This document shows, piece by piece, positions 35,462 to 49,137 of a stretch of 64,000 nucleotides of DNA. The position numbers and the translations under genes were made by a program. How positions within the stretch are numbered: position 1 is the stretch's first letter; every line of letters begins with the position of its first letter. The notes under the pieces were generated by a model. It made no database searches. It was not told where the DNA came from and saw only the letters and a list, made by a program, of their open reading frames with translations. The stretch spans positions 19,441,845 through 19,505,844 of the forward strand of contig NC_045133.1 of assembly GCF_007655135.1 (NCBI RefSeq). The letters run 5' to 3'. The stretch is from Punica granatum. Taxonomy: Eukaryota; Streptophyta; Magnoliopsida; Myrtales; Lythraceae.

Positions 35462-38400
35462 CTAATTGACAAATTCTATTACAGGCAGAGAAGCCCCAGC
35501 ATGAAGATGAAGAGCCGCATCTCCAACAACCTGCAATTACCAAAGAAATCAAATAAGCACTTTGTGTAACAAATAATACAGGGGGAAAAAAAATTCTTGA
35601 GCCTCATCAATCTTTTCTGAATACAATACAAAACTACGTAAAAGCATGATTTGTGGAAGTTTTTTCTTTTCAAAGAGAAGCAGGAGAACTAATTTTTGCG
35701 AATCTACACTTGTTCGTCGCATGATCAGAGGGAATTTTCAACATCCTCTCTAGTCCATTGAATCATAGACTGTGCCACGGGCAGTGTATTCATTTGTACC
35801 TTGGCCATGGATCTGACGGAATGTTCCGTGATCCCAGCAACATGAGGAGTAAGGATAACGTTTTTGAATTTCAGAATTGGGTCATCAGGATCGAACGGTT
35901 CAGTCCGACAACATCCATGCCTAAGCCCTAAGCTGACCCGATTCAAGGTTCTGCTTGACCGCCTCATAGTCCAGGAGAACCCCTCGGGCAATATTTATCA
36001 GAAGGACACCCTGAAACAGCATATTCGGAAGTAAAAGTTTCCTAAATAACGTTTTTTAGCAGAGTAAAGGTTATAAGCTTAAAAAATGGACCAAAGTAGA
36101 GCTTCCATTTGCCTAATATAGAATTTTGTTCTAACAAAACATAACCTTCTCCATCGATGATATGAATCTCTCGTTCACGATGCCAGCCTGTCAGAAACCT
36201 CAAACTGAATGAGCTATCATGAAGAATCACAAGAAGTACTGGAAAATAACTGAGAAGAACATCGAGTACGTGCATTATAGGAGTTCCAGAAAAGGCAAAA
36301 CATAAAAGCATAATCTTACTGTTTCTTTGTTCATTCTCAAACAACAGACTACTATGTCGGCCTTCTTTGCAAATTCGTATATCTCATCATGACCCCCTTC
36401 TCATCAACTAAATCATCACCTATGCCGTCCTGAACGGGAGACGCTGAAGCTGAAACAAAAGATTAACAAAGTAACTGTCAATTGCGGCGTGTCACAAACA
36501 GATGACTCATTCAAAAAAAGTTTCAGGGCTCAATTTTCCATCTGGTTTGCCATATCCTTGATTGTTCGAGGACCATATACGTTTTGTAGCTATGATATTG
36601 ACACCAAAGGGTCTCAATCGCTTCGCCAAATCCATTCCGATTTTTCCAGATCCCAATATGAATACCTACACAAGAGAAGAATTACAAAGATGAAACAGGA
36701 TACATATGAAAAGGAGATAATATAATCCTAAAAAGTCTAGCAGCCATACTTACTGTTTTCCCAAGCAGTGTGTCACCGGTTGGCTCTCCAAGCTTCTTCT
36801 GCTTCACTGAGACTTCCATCTCATTCTGAAAAAATATAATAGAGGTATTACAATGAATACGATCTCATCGATTGATTGGGGAAAAAATTGTCTTATGGTA
36901 TGTCGCCAATATGAAGAAGAAAGGACACACCCCAGTTAACTGAAGAAACAACCGGAGAAGTTCTATACCAAGAAGACTCTGCGAGAAACAGTAAACCGAA
37001 CAAAATGAAGTCTACGCTTTCATGACATGAAGAACATCAGGCCCAGTCAAAGATGGCTATAAGGGGTGAATAAGAGCCGAGAATTGCCAGAGTCGAGCTC
37101 AACTAAACTCATGAACCTCCTGCTTAAAACTTGGCTGGCATTTGATCAACTTTTCTTTTAGCCTCCAACTTGGCTGACAAAAAACCCCTAGGTTTGACAG
37201 GGTTTTCTTCGCTAAAGCCAAGAAAAGCCAGCAATCTCAAGATTGGCCTATAGTTCGACTTGGGTTCCAGATTTAAAATGATTTGAAAAGTACTATAAGC
37301 ATATATATCTTTTACATTTTGGATTAAATAATACGATAATTAATGATCCAGGACATAATTTATTAAACTCATAAGTCATGACAGCCAACTAATGTCTTGA
37401 CTTGTGCTGAAAAAGAGAAGACACACAAGTCGAATTAAGCAGTCATGGAGTTGAGAATTGCTAAGGAGATTGGGACCGTCCTTTTAGAATTGCTAAATCA
37501 GTACACATAATATCATCCATGAAGAAAAATTCAACTTGTTTTCGGAGCAAACCCAGCATCAAGTAAATGGCTATCTCGGCACAAGAAGCGGCATTTCCAG
37601 TTACGTCACCAGGTATTCTAGCCACTTTAATCCCCAATTTTGTGGCAGCATCAATATCAACACCTAAATGTTCAGAAAGAAGAACATTACTTTCAGCGCT
37701 CTGTTTAAGGATGCAAAGATATATTAAGTAGTGCAAACGAGTAACAGTGAATGAAAAAGGAATAACAAGTGTAATTGCAAGTAAACCTTCAAGACCAACA
37801 CCAAACTGCATCACCAGCTTCATTTGCTTAGCTCGGGACAGAATGTCTGCAGCAAGTCGCTTGTTCTTCACAACACAAATGTGGTAGTTTCCGATGACAC
37901 TGGGAACATCATCTAGGGGCACATCATCAACCTACAAGAACCCAAGAAATAGCTAAATAAGTGACTTGTTGAATATTTGAAAAGCTTTTAAGGCGCAGAA
38001 TTCAACATTCAAAACTTACGCCAAATCAGAACTATAATAATATGTTAGATCATAGATACCGATGCTCATGATAGTAATTCAATTCTAAGTTCCAGTCTGA
38101 GGTAACACCAGTGAAATAAATCGACTTGATTTTTCATCAGATATTTCAGCCTTGAGCATTATCCTTGCATTGAGGAAGGACAGGATTGCAGCACAGCATT
38201 CACAGGAGCAGAAGAACATGAGTTCACATTACAAGATTCTAACACGAGGCAAAACGTGCCGAAATGGTGCTCTACGAAATTTTTTATATGAAGACTTCTT
38301 TGTACGGCCACAATGGCATGCACACCTAAGTCCTCCAAACACCCGAAGTAGCACTGCAAAACAGTGAGAAGATAAGTACTTGGATTACAGCACAAAAGAG

Positions 38401-38963
38401 GAAAATCTCATGTCACCCCGGAATTCCATAGATTGTCAATAGAAATAAAGTTACTATTGCCCTAACAACCTCAACTCTATTAAAAATAGCTTATGGAGGT
38501 CGAAGGTTTATACTGAAACCTATTGTATATTGCAAAATGAAGACATACTCGGAACTTGACTCACTAACTAATGGCACATTCAAAACTGATCAGATTTTGG
38601 TCTTACAGAAATTTCAAGTCTTTTGCATCTGCACATGCAAACATAAAAAAGCTGAACAGGGCTCTGAGATCTTCCAACAACCTTGGACAGGATTGGAACA
38701 AAAATGAAAATGCCCAGATAGAAGTTAGTGTTAGCATCAAATGGGACTGGTGAGATCAGTCAATGACCTTGCATTGAATTGGGAAACCCAACAACAACAC
38801 CGGACTACCAGCTCCAATATGTATGGAACGTTAAAATGGGGGGAAGGAGGATGATAGTGGGACCGCTGATCAAGTATTCTCTAGTGTAATTCTGGGAAGC
38901 TGGAAAATAAGGACCACAGAAGAGGACACTGGTGATATGCTCCGTGTCGCTTTCTCCTCCCAT
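35462..38963 (-). pseudogene. D-2-hydroxyacid dehydrogenase pseudogene (copy A)
   Basis: Remnants of all nine exons of the intact copy B are present in order, from ATG (38963) to TAG (35464-35462). Exons 2 and 3 are still open (VDDVPLDDVPSVIGNYH; DAATKLGIKVARIPGDV). Lesions relative to copy B: about 14 bp are lost around the exon-1 donor (near 38862); the exon-5 donor GT is now GA (36538-36537); one G is lost from a G-run in exon 6 (36393-36397); two separate 1-nt losses occur in exon 8 (about 35914-35930), the first giving a TAG at 35923-35921. The NAD-binding loop reads GSGKIG instead of GFGNIG. A full-length protein cannot be made from this copy. Confidence 0.9.
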
Positions 38964-39160
38964 TTCTGCTGGACCCGAACGGATTATCAGCAGGAAGAAC
39001 CTAACCCCAGAACTCAATTCGACTATCTAAGCAAGAACCAAGGAACCCGAATCATCAAAGGCTGGATTTTGAGTAGTCTAAAGCTCTAAATAAGGAGCTA
39101 ATTTCAATCACTTTTCCTCAATCTTCTTCTTCCCCCACCCAACATTTTTACAGTTCATCA

Positions 39161-39940
39161 ATGGATCCTGAACAAACCACAGCTACGGAAGACGACTGCC
39201 CAGTAAATGCCATGACTGTTTCCTCTGACACGCATTGACTCCCTCATCTACCAGAATTTTCACCATTGTCACAACCTTGACTCTGCTTTCAAACACATCA
39301 CTGCACCCACAAGATATCCCAAAACCGATGGAGCCCACTGAGCTCGATCTCTCCCTGTTGGATATGTTCAGTTCAAAGATCTCAATGTCCCACAACCAGG
39401 AGATCGCTAATCTGCAGACCAAAGATGATGAAGTATCAGCATCCATGCTCCTAACCCTTCCCATCAGACGGTCAGGTTTCAAACTCCCACCCCCAAAGGT
39501 TGTCATCCCCCGTCTCATTCAAGCTGAAAAAGTCTGTCATCCTTTCGCCCAAGAAATATGCGAACCAAGTGCTCATGTCATATGCCTTTTCCAAGACAAA
39601 CAAGACATGTTACACGTTGAAAGAAGCAGAGCATGGTCCATACAAGGAGCTCACATGATGATTAGCCCGCTGTGACTAGGGATTATATCCCTCAAAGAAG
39701 TCAGATTTGACTCCATATCGTACTGGGTCCAGATCCGTGGCATTCCACCTGAGATGCTCTCCAAAGCCAACATCACCAACTTGGTTCCCATCGAGTAGGA
39801 GTCAGTCGGGGAATCGAAGTAATCTGTCCTTTCCATATGGTCGGGCAGAGGAAGTCCACTTCAACTTCCATTCCCAGTTACGATTTCAGCAGCAGAGCAT
39901 GCCTGCCATGTCAGGTTCCGTATGGAGAGACTCCGCGTGA
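39161..39940 (+). pseudogene. DUF4283-type retroelement relic between the two gene copies
   Basis: The plus-strand frame 39235-39675, read on through one TGA to the TAG at 39796-39798, has the layout of the gag-like DUF4283 domain of plant LINE ORF1 proteins. ICLFQDKQDMLHVERSRAW-IQGAHMMI is followed by LKEVRFDSISYWVQIRGIP and PEMLSKANITNL. An upstream ATG (39161, MDPEQTT) is in another frame. Stops and a frameshift show decay. There is no adjacent reverse transcriptase. Its right end merges into the left border of duplication copy B. Confidence 0.7.
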
Positions 39941-42900
39941 GTTCAAACTCGAATATTGATTTAACAATTTGGCGTGTTACTGACTTTGCCATTTCAACTA
40001 TCGGGTCCGTATCGACCCATGATAGAGTGGGGGAGTCAGTAATTACTGTTCCACATGCATTGCTGTAGACTCATCACTCATGCATGTACCATTCGAGGTT
40101 TTAAATTCCATTGGTCATTGCTAATCTATCATAATTTTATAGGCCTTAGTCATTATTTACAGATCTTTTTTTTTTATAGGCAAAAAGGTTAATAACTTTA
40201 TAAATTAACATAAATTGAAAACTCAAAAAAAAAAACGAAAGGAAAATTAGTGGCGACCTTTTTTTTTTTCTTTTTCTTTTTATTTGCTCGTCCAAATTTA
40301 TAACAAGAGGAGATAATAATAGAATAGGAGAATAGATAAATTTTAAGTAATCAAAATGTCTGTTACAATTTAACTTTTCCTTTATATGATGTGTAAATGT
40401 ACTCTCACAAATTTATCAGCGAAATGTACGGAAATCTGGAATTCCAGTTCATGGAAGAATGAAACCGGCTTGAGATCGATCTTCTTTAGGGTTAGAACTT
40501 CATAGCGGAATGGAGCTCGGGATGTGCTTAGCAAAGAAAAGGATCGTCGTTGCTTCTAAGGTGCGATAGTCCTTGACTAACAGGATCGCTTCAATGGGCA
40601 TCTAGGGCGAGCTAACACCTGCCTACGAGTCCTAGACAACGGTAGAGGATCTTGAAAACAATATTTGTTTTCAGGTTCCACTATCTTCCGTGAATAGCAT
40701 GGTTCCTTGAGACGAACTGACGATGATTAAGGCCATAGCACCCGATCCACTCGAAGAGAATTGTCTTCTCTACGACTTTGTTTGTGTTAATCCATGGACT
40801 TGTCCAGAAAACAAATGAAACAAAGTTTGACAGGGTAACTTTTCCGATATACACGGAAGAACATCATAGGAGGATTACATGACCAAAGGGAAGCCAAGGT
40901 TTCTCTTAGATGGGACTGGAATTGTTTATGCAGTCTACAGCCCATCCTGTGGATGCACGGAATTACAAGTGAAATACGATGCAAACTCGAGGTACACCCA
41001 TGGGACCTCACATGATTATATTCCGACAAAGATAAAACTGGCTTTTGTGATTTTAGGAGTACAACAATTACGTTGAATTTGATATTAGGAATATCTATTC
41101 TACAACTGGCAAAGGGAGAAATGTACTACGGATGGTGGATCTCCGTATAATCTAGTTGACAAATTCTATCACGGGCAAGGGAGCCCCGGCATGAAGTTGA
41201 AGAGCTACATCACCAACAACCTGCAATTACCAAAGAAATCACCTAAGCACTTCCTCTAACAAATAATACAGAAAAAAAAAATCTCTGAGTCTCATTGTCT
41301 GAATACGATAAAAACTATGTAAAAGCATGATTTATGGAAGTTTTTCTTTTCCCAGAGAAAACACGAGAACTACTTTTTGTGAATCTACACTTGTTCAGCG
41401 AATGATCAGAGGTAATTTTCAACATCCTCTTTAGTACATCAAATTGTTGACTATGCAACAGGCAGTGTATTCATTTGTACCTTGGCCATAGATCTGTACG
41501 AATGTTCAGTGACCCCAGCAACATGAGGAGTAAGGATAACATTTTTGAATTTCAGAATTGGGTCATCAGGATTGAACGGTTCAGTCCAAGCAACATCCGC
41601 TCCTAAGCCCCCGAGCTGACCCAATTCAAGGTTCTGCTTGACCGCCTCATAGTCCAGGAGACCCCCTCGGGCAATATTTATCAGAAGGGCACCCTGAAAC
41701 AGCAGATTTGGAAATAAGTTTCTTAGGTAACATTTTTTAGCACAGTAAAGGTTATAAGGGGAAAAATTGGACCAAAGTAGTGCTTCCCTTTGCCTAATCT
41801 AATATAGAATTTTGTTCTAACAAAACATAACCTTCTTCATCGATGATATGAATCTCTCATTCACGATGCCAGCCTGTCAGAAACATCAAACTGAATGAGC
41901 TATCATGGAGCATCACAAAATAAAGAAGAACTGGAAACTAACTAAGAGCATCGAGTACGCGTATCATAGGAGTTCCAGAAAAGCCGAAACAAAAAAGCAT
42001 TATCTTACTGTTTCTTTGTTCATACTCAAACAACAGACTACTATGTCGGCCTTATTTGCAAATTCGTATATCTCATCATGACCCCCCTTCTCATCAACTA
42101 AATCATCACCTACGCAATTCTGAAAGGGAGATGCTGAAACTGAAACAATAGAATAACAAAGTAATTGTCAATTGCGGGGTGTCTCAAACAGATGACTCTA
42201 TGAAACAAAGTTTCAGGGCTCAATTTACCATCTGTTTTGCCAGATCCTTGATTCGAGGACCAAATCCGTTTTGTAGCTATGATATTGACACCAAAGGGTC
42301 TCAATCGCTTAGCCAAATCAATTCCGATGTTTCCAAATCCCAATATGAATACCTACACGAGAAGAACTACAAAGATGAAACCGGATACATATGAAAAGGA
42401 GATAATATAATTGTAAAAAGTCGTCCAGTCATAACTAACCGTTTTCCCAAGCAGTGTGTCACCGGTTGGCTCTCCAAGCTTCTTCTGCTTCACAGAGACT
42501 TCCATCTCATTCTGCAAAAAATTAACAGAGGTATCATAATGAAAAGATCTCTCATGAGTTGCAGGGGGGCAAATCGCATTATGGTATGTTGTTGATATGG
42601 AGAATAAAAGACAAATAAAATGAAGAAACAACCCTAGAAGTTCTACAGTAAGAAGACTGCGAGAAACTATAAACCAAATAGAATGAAGTCTAGGCTTTCA
42701 TGAATTCCATAACATTGGCCCCCGTCCAAGATGACTATTAAGGGATGAAACAGAGCTGAGTACTACCAGGGTCGCACCAGATCAACTATTCTTCTGGGCT
42801 CCAACTTGGCATGACAACGAACTCCTCCTAGGCCCGACAAGGTTTTCTTCACTACAGCCAAGAAGAGGCCGAGCTCAACTTTCCAGCAATCTCAAGTTTG

Positions 42901-44865
42901 TTTTATAGTTCGACTTGGGCTCAAGATTTAAAATGATTCCAGTGTATGTGTATATGTATATTTTACACTTCGGATTAGATAATACGATAATTAATGATCC
43001 GGGACATGCTTTATTAAACTCATAAGTCCTTAGAGCCATCTAATATTTTGACTTGTGCTTAAAAATAGAAAAAGCACAAGTCGAATCAAGCAGTCACGGA
43101 GTTGAACCCTCATAGCTAGTTATAAGGAGATTGGGATTGTTCTTTTAGAATTGCTAAGTCAGTAGACAAAATATCATCTACAAAGAAACAATCGACCTGT
43201 TTTCGGAGCAACCCCAGTATCAAGTAAACAGCCATCTCTGCACAAGAAGCGGCATTTCCAGTTACGTCACCAGGTATTCTAGCCACTTTAATTCCCAATT
43301 TTGTGGCAGCATCAATATCAACACCTAAAAGTTCAGAAAGAGAAAAAAATTACTTTCAGCACTCAGTTTTGTGGTTTTTTTTTCTTTTTTTCTTTTTTGG
43401 CCACTTCAGCATTCAGTATAAAGATGCAAAGATATATTAAGTAGTGCAAACTAGTAACAGTGAATGAAAAAGGAATAACAAGTGTAATTGCAAGTAAACC
43501 TTCAAAACCAACACCAAACTGCATCACAAGCTTCATTTGCTTAGCTCGCGACAGAATGTCTGCAGTAAGTCGCTTGTTCTTGAAGACACAAATGTGATAG
43601 TTTCCGATGACACTGGGAACATCATCTAGGGGCACGTCATCAACCTTTAAGAACCCAAGAAAAAGCTAAGTAAGTGACCGGTTAAAATTGTTGCTATATA
43701 CCTGAAAAGCTTTTTACTGTAAGGCGCCGAATTCAACATTCAAACTTAACGCCAAATCAAAACTAAAATCCAGTGTTAGATTATACATATTGGAACTCAT
43801 GATAGTAATTTAATTCGAAGTAGTCTGAGATAACGCCAGTGAAATAAATCAACTTGATTTCTCATCAGACATCTCAGCCTTGAGCTTTATCCTTGCATTG
43901 AGGAAGAACAGGTATGCAGCACAGCATCCACAGGAGCAGAAGAACATGAGCTCACATCACAAGATTCTAACGTGAGGTAAAATCTACTCATCTTGGGCTC
44001 TACGAAATCTTCAATATGAAGACTTCTTTGTATAGCCATAATGGTAACTCCAACTGCTCGAGTTAGCTCTGTAAAACAGTGAGAAGATACTGAAGTACTT
44101 GGATTACAGTAAAAAGAGTAAATTCTTGTCTCGCCCTGGAATTTCCATCCATCGTCAAAAGAACTATAGTTAACACTGTCTCGACGAAGTCTTCTCCATC
44201 AAAAATAGTTTATAGAGGTCCAAGATTTATACTGAAACCTATTGCATCATGCAAAACGAAGACAAACTCGGAACTCGACTCACTACCCAATTACTCATTA
44301 ACAAAAGATCAGATTTTGATCTTACAGAAATTTGAAGTCCCTTACATCTGCACATACATACATTTTAAAAAAAAATCTGAACAGGGCTCTTCTTCCAACG
44401 ACCTCGTACAGGGTTGGAACCAAACGAGAATTCCCAGATAGAAATTAGTGTTTCTATTGAAAAATTCGAGCATGCAACAGCATCAACTGGGACTGCTGAG
44501 ATCGGTCAGCAACCTTGCATTGAATTGGGAAACCCGACAACAACCTCGGACTATCAGCTCCAATGTGTATGGAACATAAAAAATGGGGGTGAAGGAGGAT
44601 GAAATTGGGACCTGGATATACGGGTGACCGATCAAGTATTCTCTGGTGTAATTCTGGGAAGCTGGAAAATGGGGGCCGCAGAAGAGGACACGGGTGATGT
44701 GCTTCGCGTTGTTTTCTTCTCCCATTTCTGCTGGGGACCCGAACGAATTACCTGCAGGAAGAACCCAACCCCGGAATTCAATTCGAATATTTAAGCAAGA
44801 ATGGAGGAACCCAATTCATCAAGGATGGATTTTGAGTAGTCCAATGCCCGAAATAAGCAGTCAAG
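39838..44865. repeat. Copy B of the tandem duplication
   Basis: This is the collinear counterpart of 34240-39095, carrying the intact dehydrogenase gene. The MITE of copy A is absent here. Its right end is followed within about 15 bp by the next tandem duplication (44878 onward). Confidence 0.88.
41152..44725 (-). CDS. D-isomer-specific 2-hydroxyacid dehydrogenase (PGDH/hydroxypyruvate reductase-like)
   Basis: Nine exons give 345 aa: 44725-44612, 43644-43500, 43324-43197, 42511-42440, 42352-42229, 42139-42009, 41873-41832, 41693-41481, 41220-41152. All are joined by GT-AG introns in matching phase. The N-terminal substrate domain starts MGEENNAKHITRVLFCGPHF. The NAD(P)-binding Rossmann motif is GFGNIG (exon 5), followed by IIATKR. 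Basic residues there, in place of the usual Asp, suggest a preference for NADPH (inference). The Arg-Glu-His triad is visible as NIARGG, DVAWTEPF and LTPHVAG. The tail is VIEFVN. The layout matches the uncharacterised plant family that includes Arabidopsis At1g72190. The protein should reduce a 2-keto acid or oxidise a D-2-hydroxy acid; the substrate is unknown. Exon 6 has tandem acceptors 6 nt apart (CAGTTTCAG). Confidence 0.9.
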
Positions 44866-44877
44866 CTGAGTGAGAGA

Positions 44878-47366
44878 TTTTGTACTCTTCTTTCTTGAAT
44901 TGATGGATCAGCCTCTCTTGATTGAGAGAGAGAGAGAGGGGCAGCAATAAATCGCTAAAAAATGGGTTGAGGCATGATGCGACTCAGTGCTTATATTTAT
45001 TTGGTCGTAATTCAGCATTTTCATTGAGCAAGATTTCTCATTTTGAAGGTATAGTATAATATTTCCGGCCATATACTTTATAGATCTATCTGTACTTTTT
45101 ATTAATTATTTAAAATTATTATTTTATCATATTAAATTTATGAGTCACTCTTATAATTAAAAAAAATTGAATTTGAATTTTATAAATGAAAAAAATATTT
45201 ATCGGGAGGACTAATTCGACTCATTAAATTAAACATGAACCATTGAATTTCTAGTTATCAAAATATACAACGCTTATATTTATACCTGATTTAAAAAAAT
45301 GTTAAGCGTTTTTGCACTTACAGTCACTAATTGAGACAATCTATTATCAAATTTCTCATTTTTTCCTTCTAATAACCATCTTTTTTTTTAACTCTCGAAA
45401 ATTTTACCGATGCTCAAATGTTCTAGACCTAACTCCAACAACAAACGCGCTCTCCTCTTAACGTGCATTTGCTGCCATCCGTCTGCGCTTATGTTCTCAC
45501 TCTTTCACCTTCTTTGCACCATCCCTTTATATTAAACGAAGTTGTAGGTCCTCACACATAGTTGTAACTGATCATTGTTGGTCATTTCCTTTGATCAAAT
45601 AATCGGTGCTGATTTTGGTGCTCAATCTTCTCCAAAATGTTTACGATAAATCATGCTTCTTATCCATCTCTACCTTTATATATACCATTATTCAATCTTA
45701 GTTACGCAATTAGTGCTTGAGGCACAAAAGTGAGGGAGTTGTAGAACAAATCAATGAAACAAGCATAAATTTTTTGTAATTTAGTGTGACCAAAATAAAT
45801 TTTGGTGGAATTTTTGTTGGAATTTGGCTGATGTAAAGAATCAATCTACAATTGCATATTTGACCCCAATATTATAATTTTGACTTATAAAATGGTTGAT
45901 GTGATTACAAGAATCTTTTTCTTTTGTCAGAATCATAATTGCATGATTCTGGATTTAAAAAAATACCGTTGAAATCCTTTCTCTGAAGTCTGCATAGGTG
46001 TTTTCTGTACCAAATCACTCAAAGGGAAGTATTGATCTCTCTCATAGATTTATATTGATCATACTGTTTTATCCATATGTGCATGGACATATCACATTAA
46101 TAAGTTGGATTTTGAGGTAATTGTTGAGAGTTTTGTTGCATATTCTTGTTTCCTACTCAGATTGAAGGGTTGGATTTTGAGGTAATTGTTTGAGACAAGT
46201 AATGGTGAATGTAAGTCCCTTTGCAAAGTTCATGCTATTTATTAAAATTTTTGAAAGAAAAGATCGCCCGTTGTGTTGTCTTCTTTATCTATTGCTGAGT
46301 AAATGTTTTATAATATATCTTTTCATATCCTATGTTGGGTTTATCATCAAGATTCCCAGCGAACTCTATTATAGATGGAAAAATTGTCGTAATACTAACA
46401 TAAACCTTCAACCATGCAAATCCATATGTAAGAATATCTTTCTCATCCTGTTGTTTATAATGCCATCGGTCTCAAACTTTGAATTAGTATTTAGAGTGCC
46501 TAGAACTATAGCTTCCCTTCTTTGGCCAAACGAGAAAAGCAATGCAAGTGCCTTTGAACCCAAATATCATAATACAAAATGTTTATGCATTTTGAGTTCA
46601 TACAAAGACATCTTCTGCTCATTTAGCTTCCATTTGAGTGCAATATTGAAACTAATTAATCCTTGGAAAAATATTAGTTATGCAAATAGAATGTTGTAGT
46701 AGTTTCAACTTTTCTCCAATCCTTTTGCTCCTTAAAAGATAAGGTTGGATGTTTAATTACATGTTTGTGAAGATTGCCCGTATATTTTAGTGCCTTTAAT
46801 TATCAGTTCCATTTACAATAAGATTAGGCTCGGTTATTCTTTCCTATATTGGATTATACAGTTATGAGAAATTAATGGTTTGTTTGATTTGCAAATGTGA
46901 TTTTAAAATTACAACTTTAACATAATTTTATCCACAACAAAGTAAAATAACTCATACAAAGTCAAAGAATAACCCCATTTATACAACTTTTTTTTTCACA
47001 ACAAAACAAAATAACTCATATAAATCAAAGGGTGGGCCCCATTTATACCACTTTTTTTCAAAATCAAAATTTAATTTTAAAATCCGACTTTGAAACCAAA
47101 CGCAGCATAAGTCATCTTGATTGATAAATATAATTTTATAATTGTTATTACGATGTTCTTTTGATTTTAAGTTACACGTGATTAATGCTTTTTTTCCAAT
47201 TGAAACCACTCACCATCTATGTAGCTCTTCTTACTCTTTATTTGCTAATGGTCTTTAACGTTGTTGGTCACTTTGTCTACCTTGGAATGGCCACAAACAG
47301 AAGGTAACTTCTTTGACCCATTTTTTCCTTCTTCTCCTTGGATTTTTATTTCTGAAGACTATCTTA
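44878..47366. repeat. First unit of a direct tandem duplication of about 2.5 kb
   Basis: It begins TTTTGTACTCTTCTTTCTTG and ends GAAGACTATCTTA. Unit 2 (47369-50111) repeats the whole order with few substitutions. I find no recognisable coding sequence. The longest frame (46190-46699, +) is Leu/Ile/Cys-rich, is interrupted differently in unit 2, and resembles no family I know. It includes a MITE at 46876-47107. Confidence 0.88.
46876..47107 (+). mobile_element. MITE, 232 bp, flanked by TAA
   Basis: The ends are TGGTTTGTTTGATTTGC and CAAACGCAGCA, with target duplication TAA at 46873-46875 and 47108-47110. The same insertion is present at the equivalent place in unit 2 (49623-49852), so it predates the 2.5-kb duplication. 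Confidence 0.8.
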
Positions 47367-49137
47367 TTTTGTACTCTTCTTTCTTGAATTGATGGATCAG
47401 CTTCTCTTGATTGAGAGAGAGAAAGAGATAGAGGGGGCAGCAATAAATAGCTAAAAAATGGGTTGATGGCATGATGTGACTCAGCGCTTATATTTATTTG
47501 GTCGTAATTCAGCATTTTCATTAAGCAAAATTCCTAATTTTGAAGGTATAGTATAATATTTCATGCTATATACTTTATAAAACTATCTGTATTTTTTGTT
47601 AATTATTTAAAATTATTATTTTATCATACTAGATTTATGAGTCACCCTTATAATTGAAAAAAAATTTCGAATTTGAATTTTGTGAATGAAAAAAATGTTT
47701 ATTGGGAGAACTAATCCGACTCATTGAATTAGACATGAACCATTGAATTTCTAGATATCAAAATATACAACATTTATATTTATACCTGATTAAAAAAAAA
47801 TTAAGCGTTTTCGCAGTCACTAATTGAGCCCATCTATTATGAAATTTCTCATTTTTTCCTTCTAATAACCATATGTTTTTTTTTACACTCACAACTCTTT
47901 ACATCTCAAAAATTTTACCGATGCTCAAATGTTAGAAACCTAACTCCAACAACAAACGCACTCTCCTCTTAACGTGCCTTTGCTGCCATCCGTCTGCGCT
48001 TATGTTCTCTCTCTTTCACCTTCTTTGCACCATCCCTCTATATTAAACAAAGTTGCAGGTCCTCACACATACTTGCAACTGATCATTGTTGGTCATTTCC
48101 TTTGATCAAATAACCGGTGTTGATTTTGGTGCTCAATCTTCTCCAAAATGTTTACGATAAATCATGCTTCTTATCCATCTCTACCTTTATATATACCATT
48201 ATTCAATTTTACTTACGTAATTAGTGCTTGAGGTACAAAAGTAAGGGAGTTGTAGAACAAATCAAGGAAGCAAGCATAAATTTTTTGTAATTTAGTGTGA
48301 CCAAAATAAATTTTGATGGAATTTCTGTTGGAATTTGGCTGATGTAAAGAATCAATATACAATTGCATATTTGACCTCGATATTATAATTTTGACTTATA
48401 AAATGGTTTATGTGATTATAATAATCTTTTTCTTTTGTCAGAATCATAATTGCATGATTCTGGATTTTAAACAAATACTGTTGAAATCCTTTCTCTGAAG
48501 TCTGCAGGGTGTCTTTCTGCACCAAATCACTCAAAGGATAGGATTGATCTCTCTCATAGGTTTATAATGATCATACTGTTTATCCATATGTGCATGGACA
48601 TATCACATTAATAAGTTAGATTTTGAGGTAATTGTTGAGAGTTTTGTTGCATATTCTTGTTTCATACTCAGGTTGAAGGGTTGGATTTTGAGGTAATTGT
48701 TTGAGACAAGTAATGGTGAATGTAAGTCCCTTTGCAAAGTTCATGCTATTTATTAAAATTCTTTGAAAGAAAAGATCGCCCGTTGTGTTGTCTTCTTTAT
48801 CTATTGCTGAGTAAATGTTTTATAATATATCTTTTCATATCCTATGTTGGGTTTATCATCAAGATTCCCAGCGAACTCTATTATAGATGGAAAAATTGTC
48901 ATAATACTAACATAAACCTTCAACCATGCAAATCCATATGTAAGAATATCTTTCTCATCCTGTTGTTTATAATGTCATCAGTCTCAAACTTTGAATTAGT
49001 ATTTAGAGTGCGTAGAACTGCAGCCTCCCTTCTTCGGCCAAACGAGAAAAGCAATGCAAGTGCCTTTGAACCCAAATATCATAATACAAAATGTTTATGC
49101 ATTTTGAGTTCTTACAAAGACATCTTCTGCTCATTTA

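Larger units (their letters stand above)
34240..39095. repeat. Copy A of a tandem duplication (period about 5.6-5.8 kb)
   Basis: It aligns collinearly with 39838-44865. The offset is about 5588 at the left end (GGAAGTCCA...GCAGCAGAGCATGCC), 5690 at the dehydrogenase stop and 5762 at its start codon. The differences are indels, including a MITE present only here (34880-35144). It contains the dehydrogenase pseudogene. Confidence 0.88.

Noticed and set aside
35285..35569. 94-aa plus frame downstream of the dehydrogenase pseudogene
   Set aside because: It is not preserved in the duplicated counterpart near 41000 and runs antisense through the last dehydrogenase exon.
46190..46699. 169-aa frame in the 2.5-kb duplication
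   Set aside because: The composition is Leu/Ile/Phe-rich AT noise; the unit-2 counterpart begins in a different frame context and is cut by a MITE; no family is recognisable.
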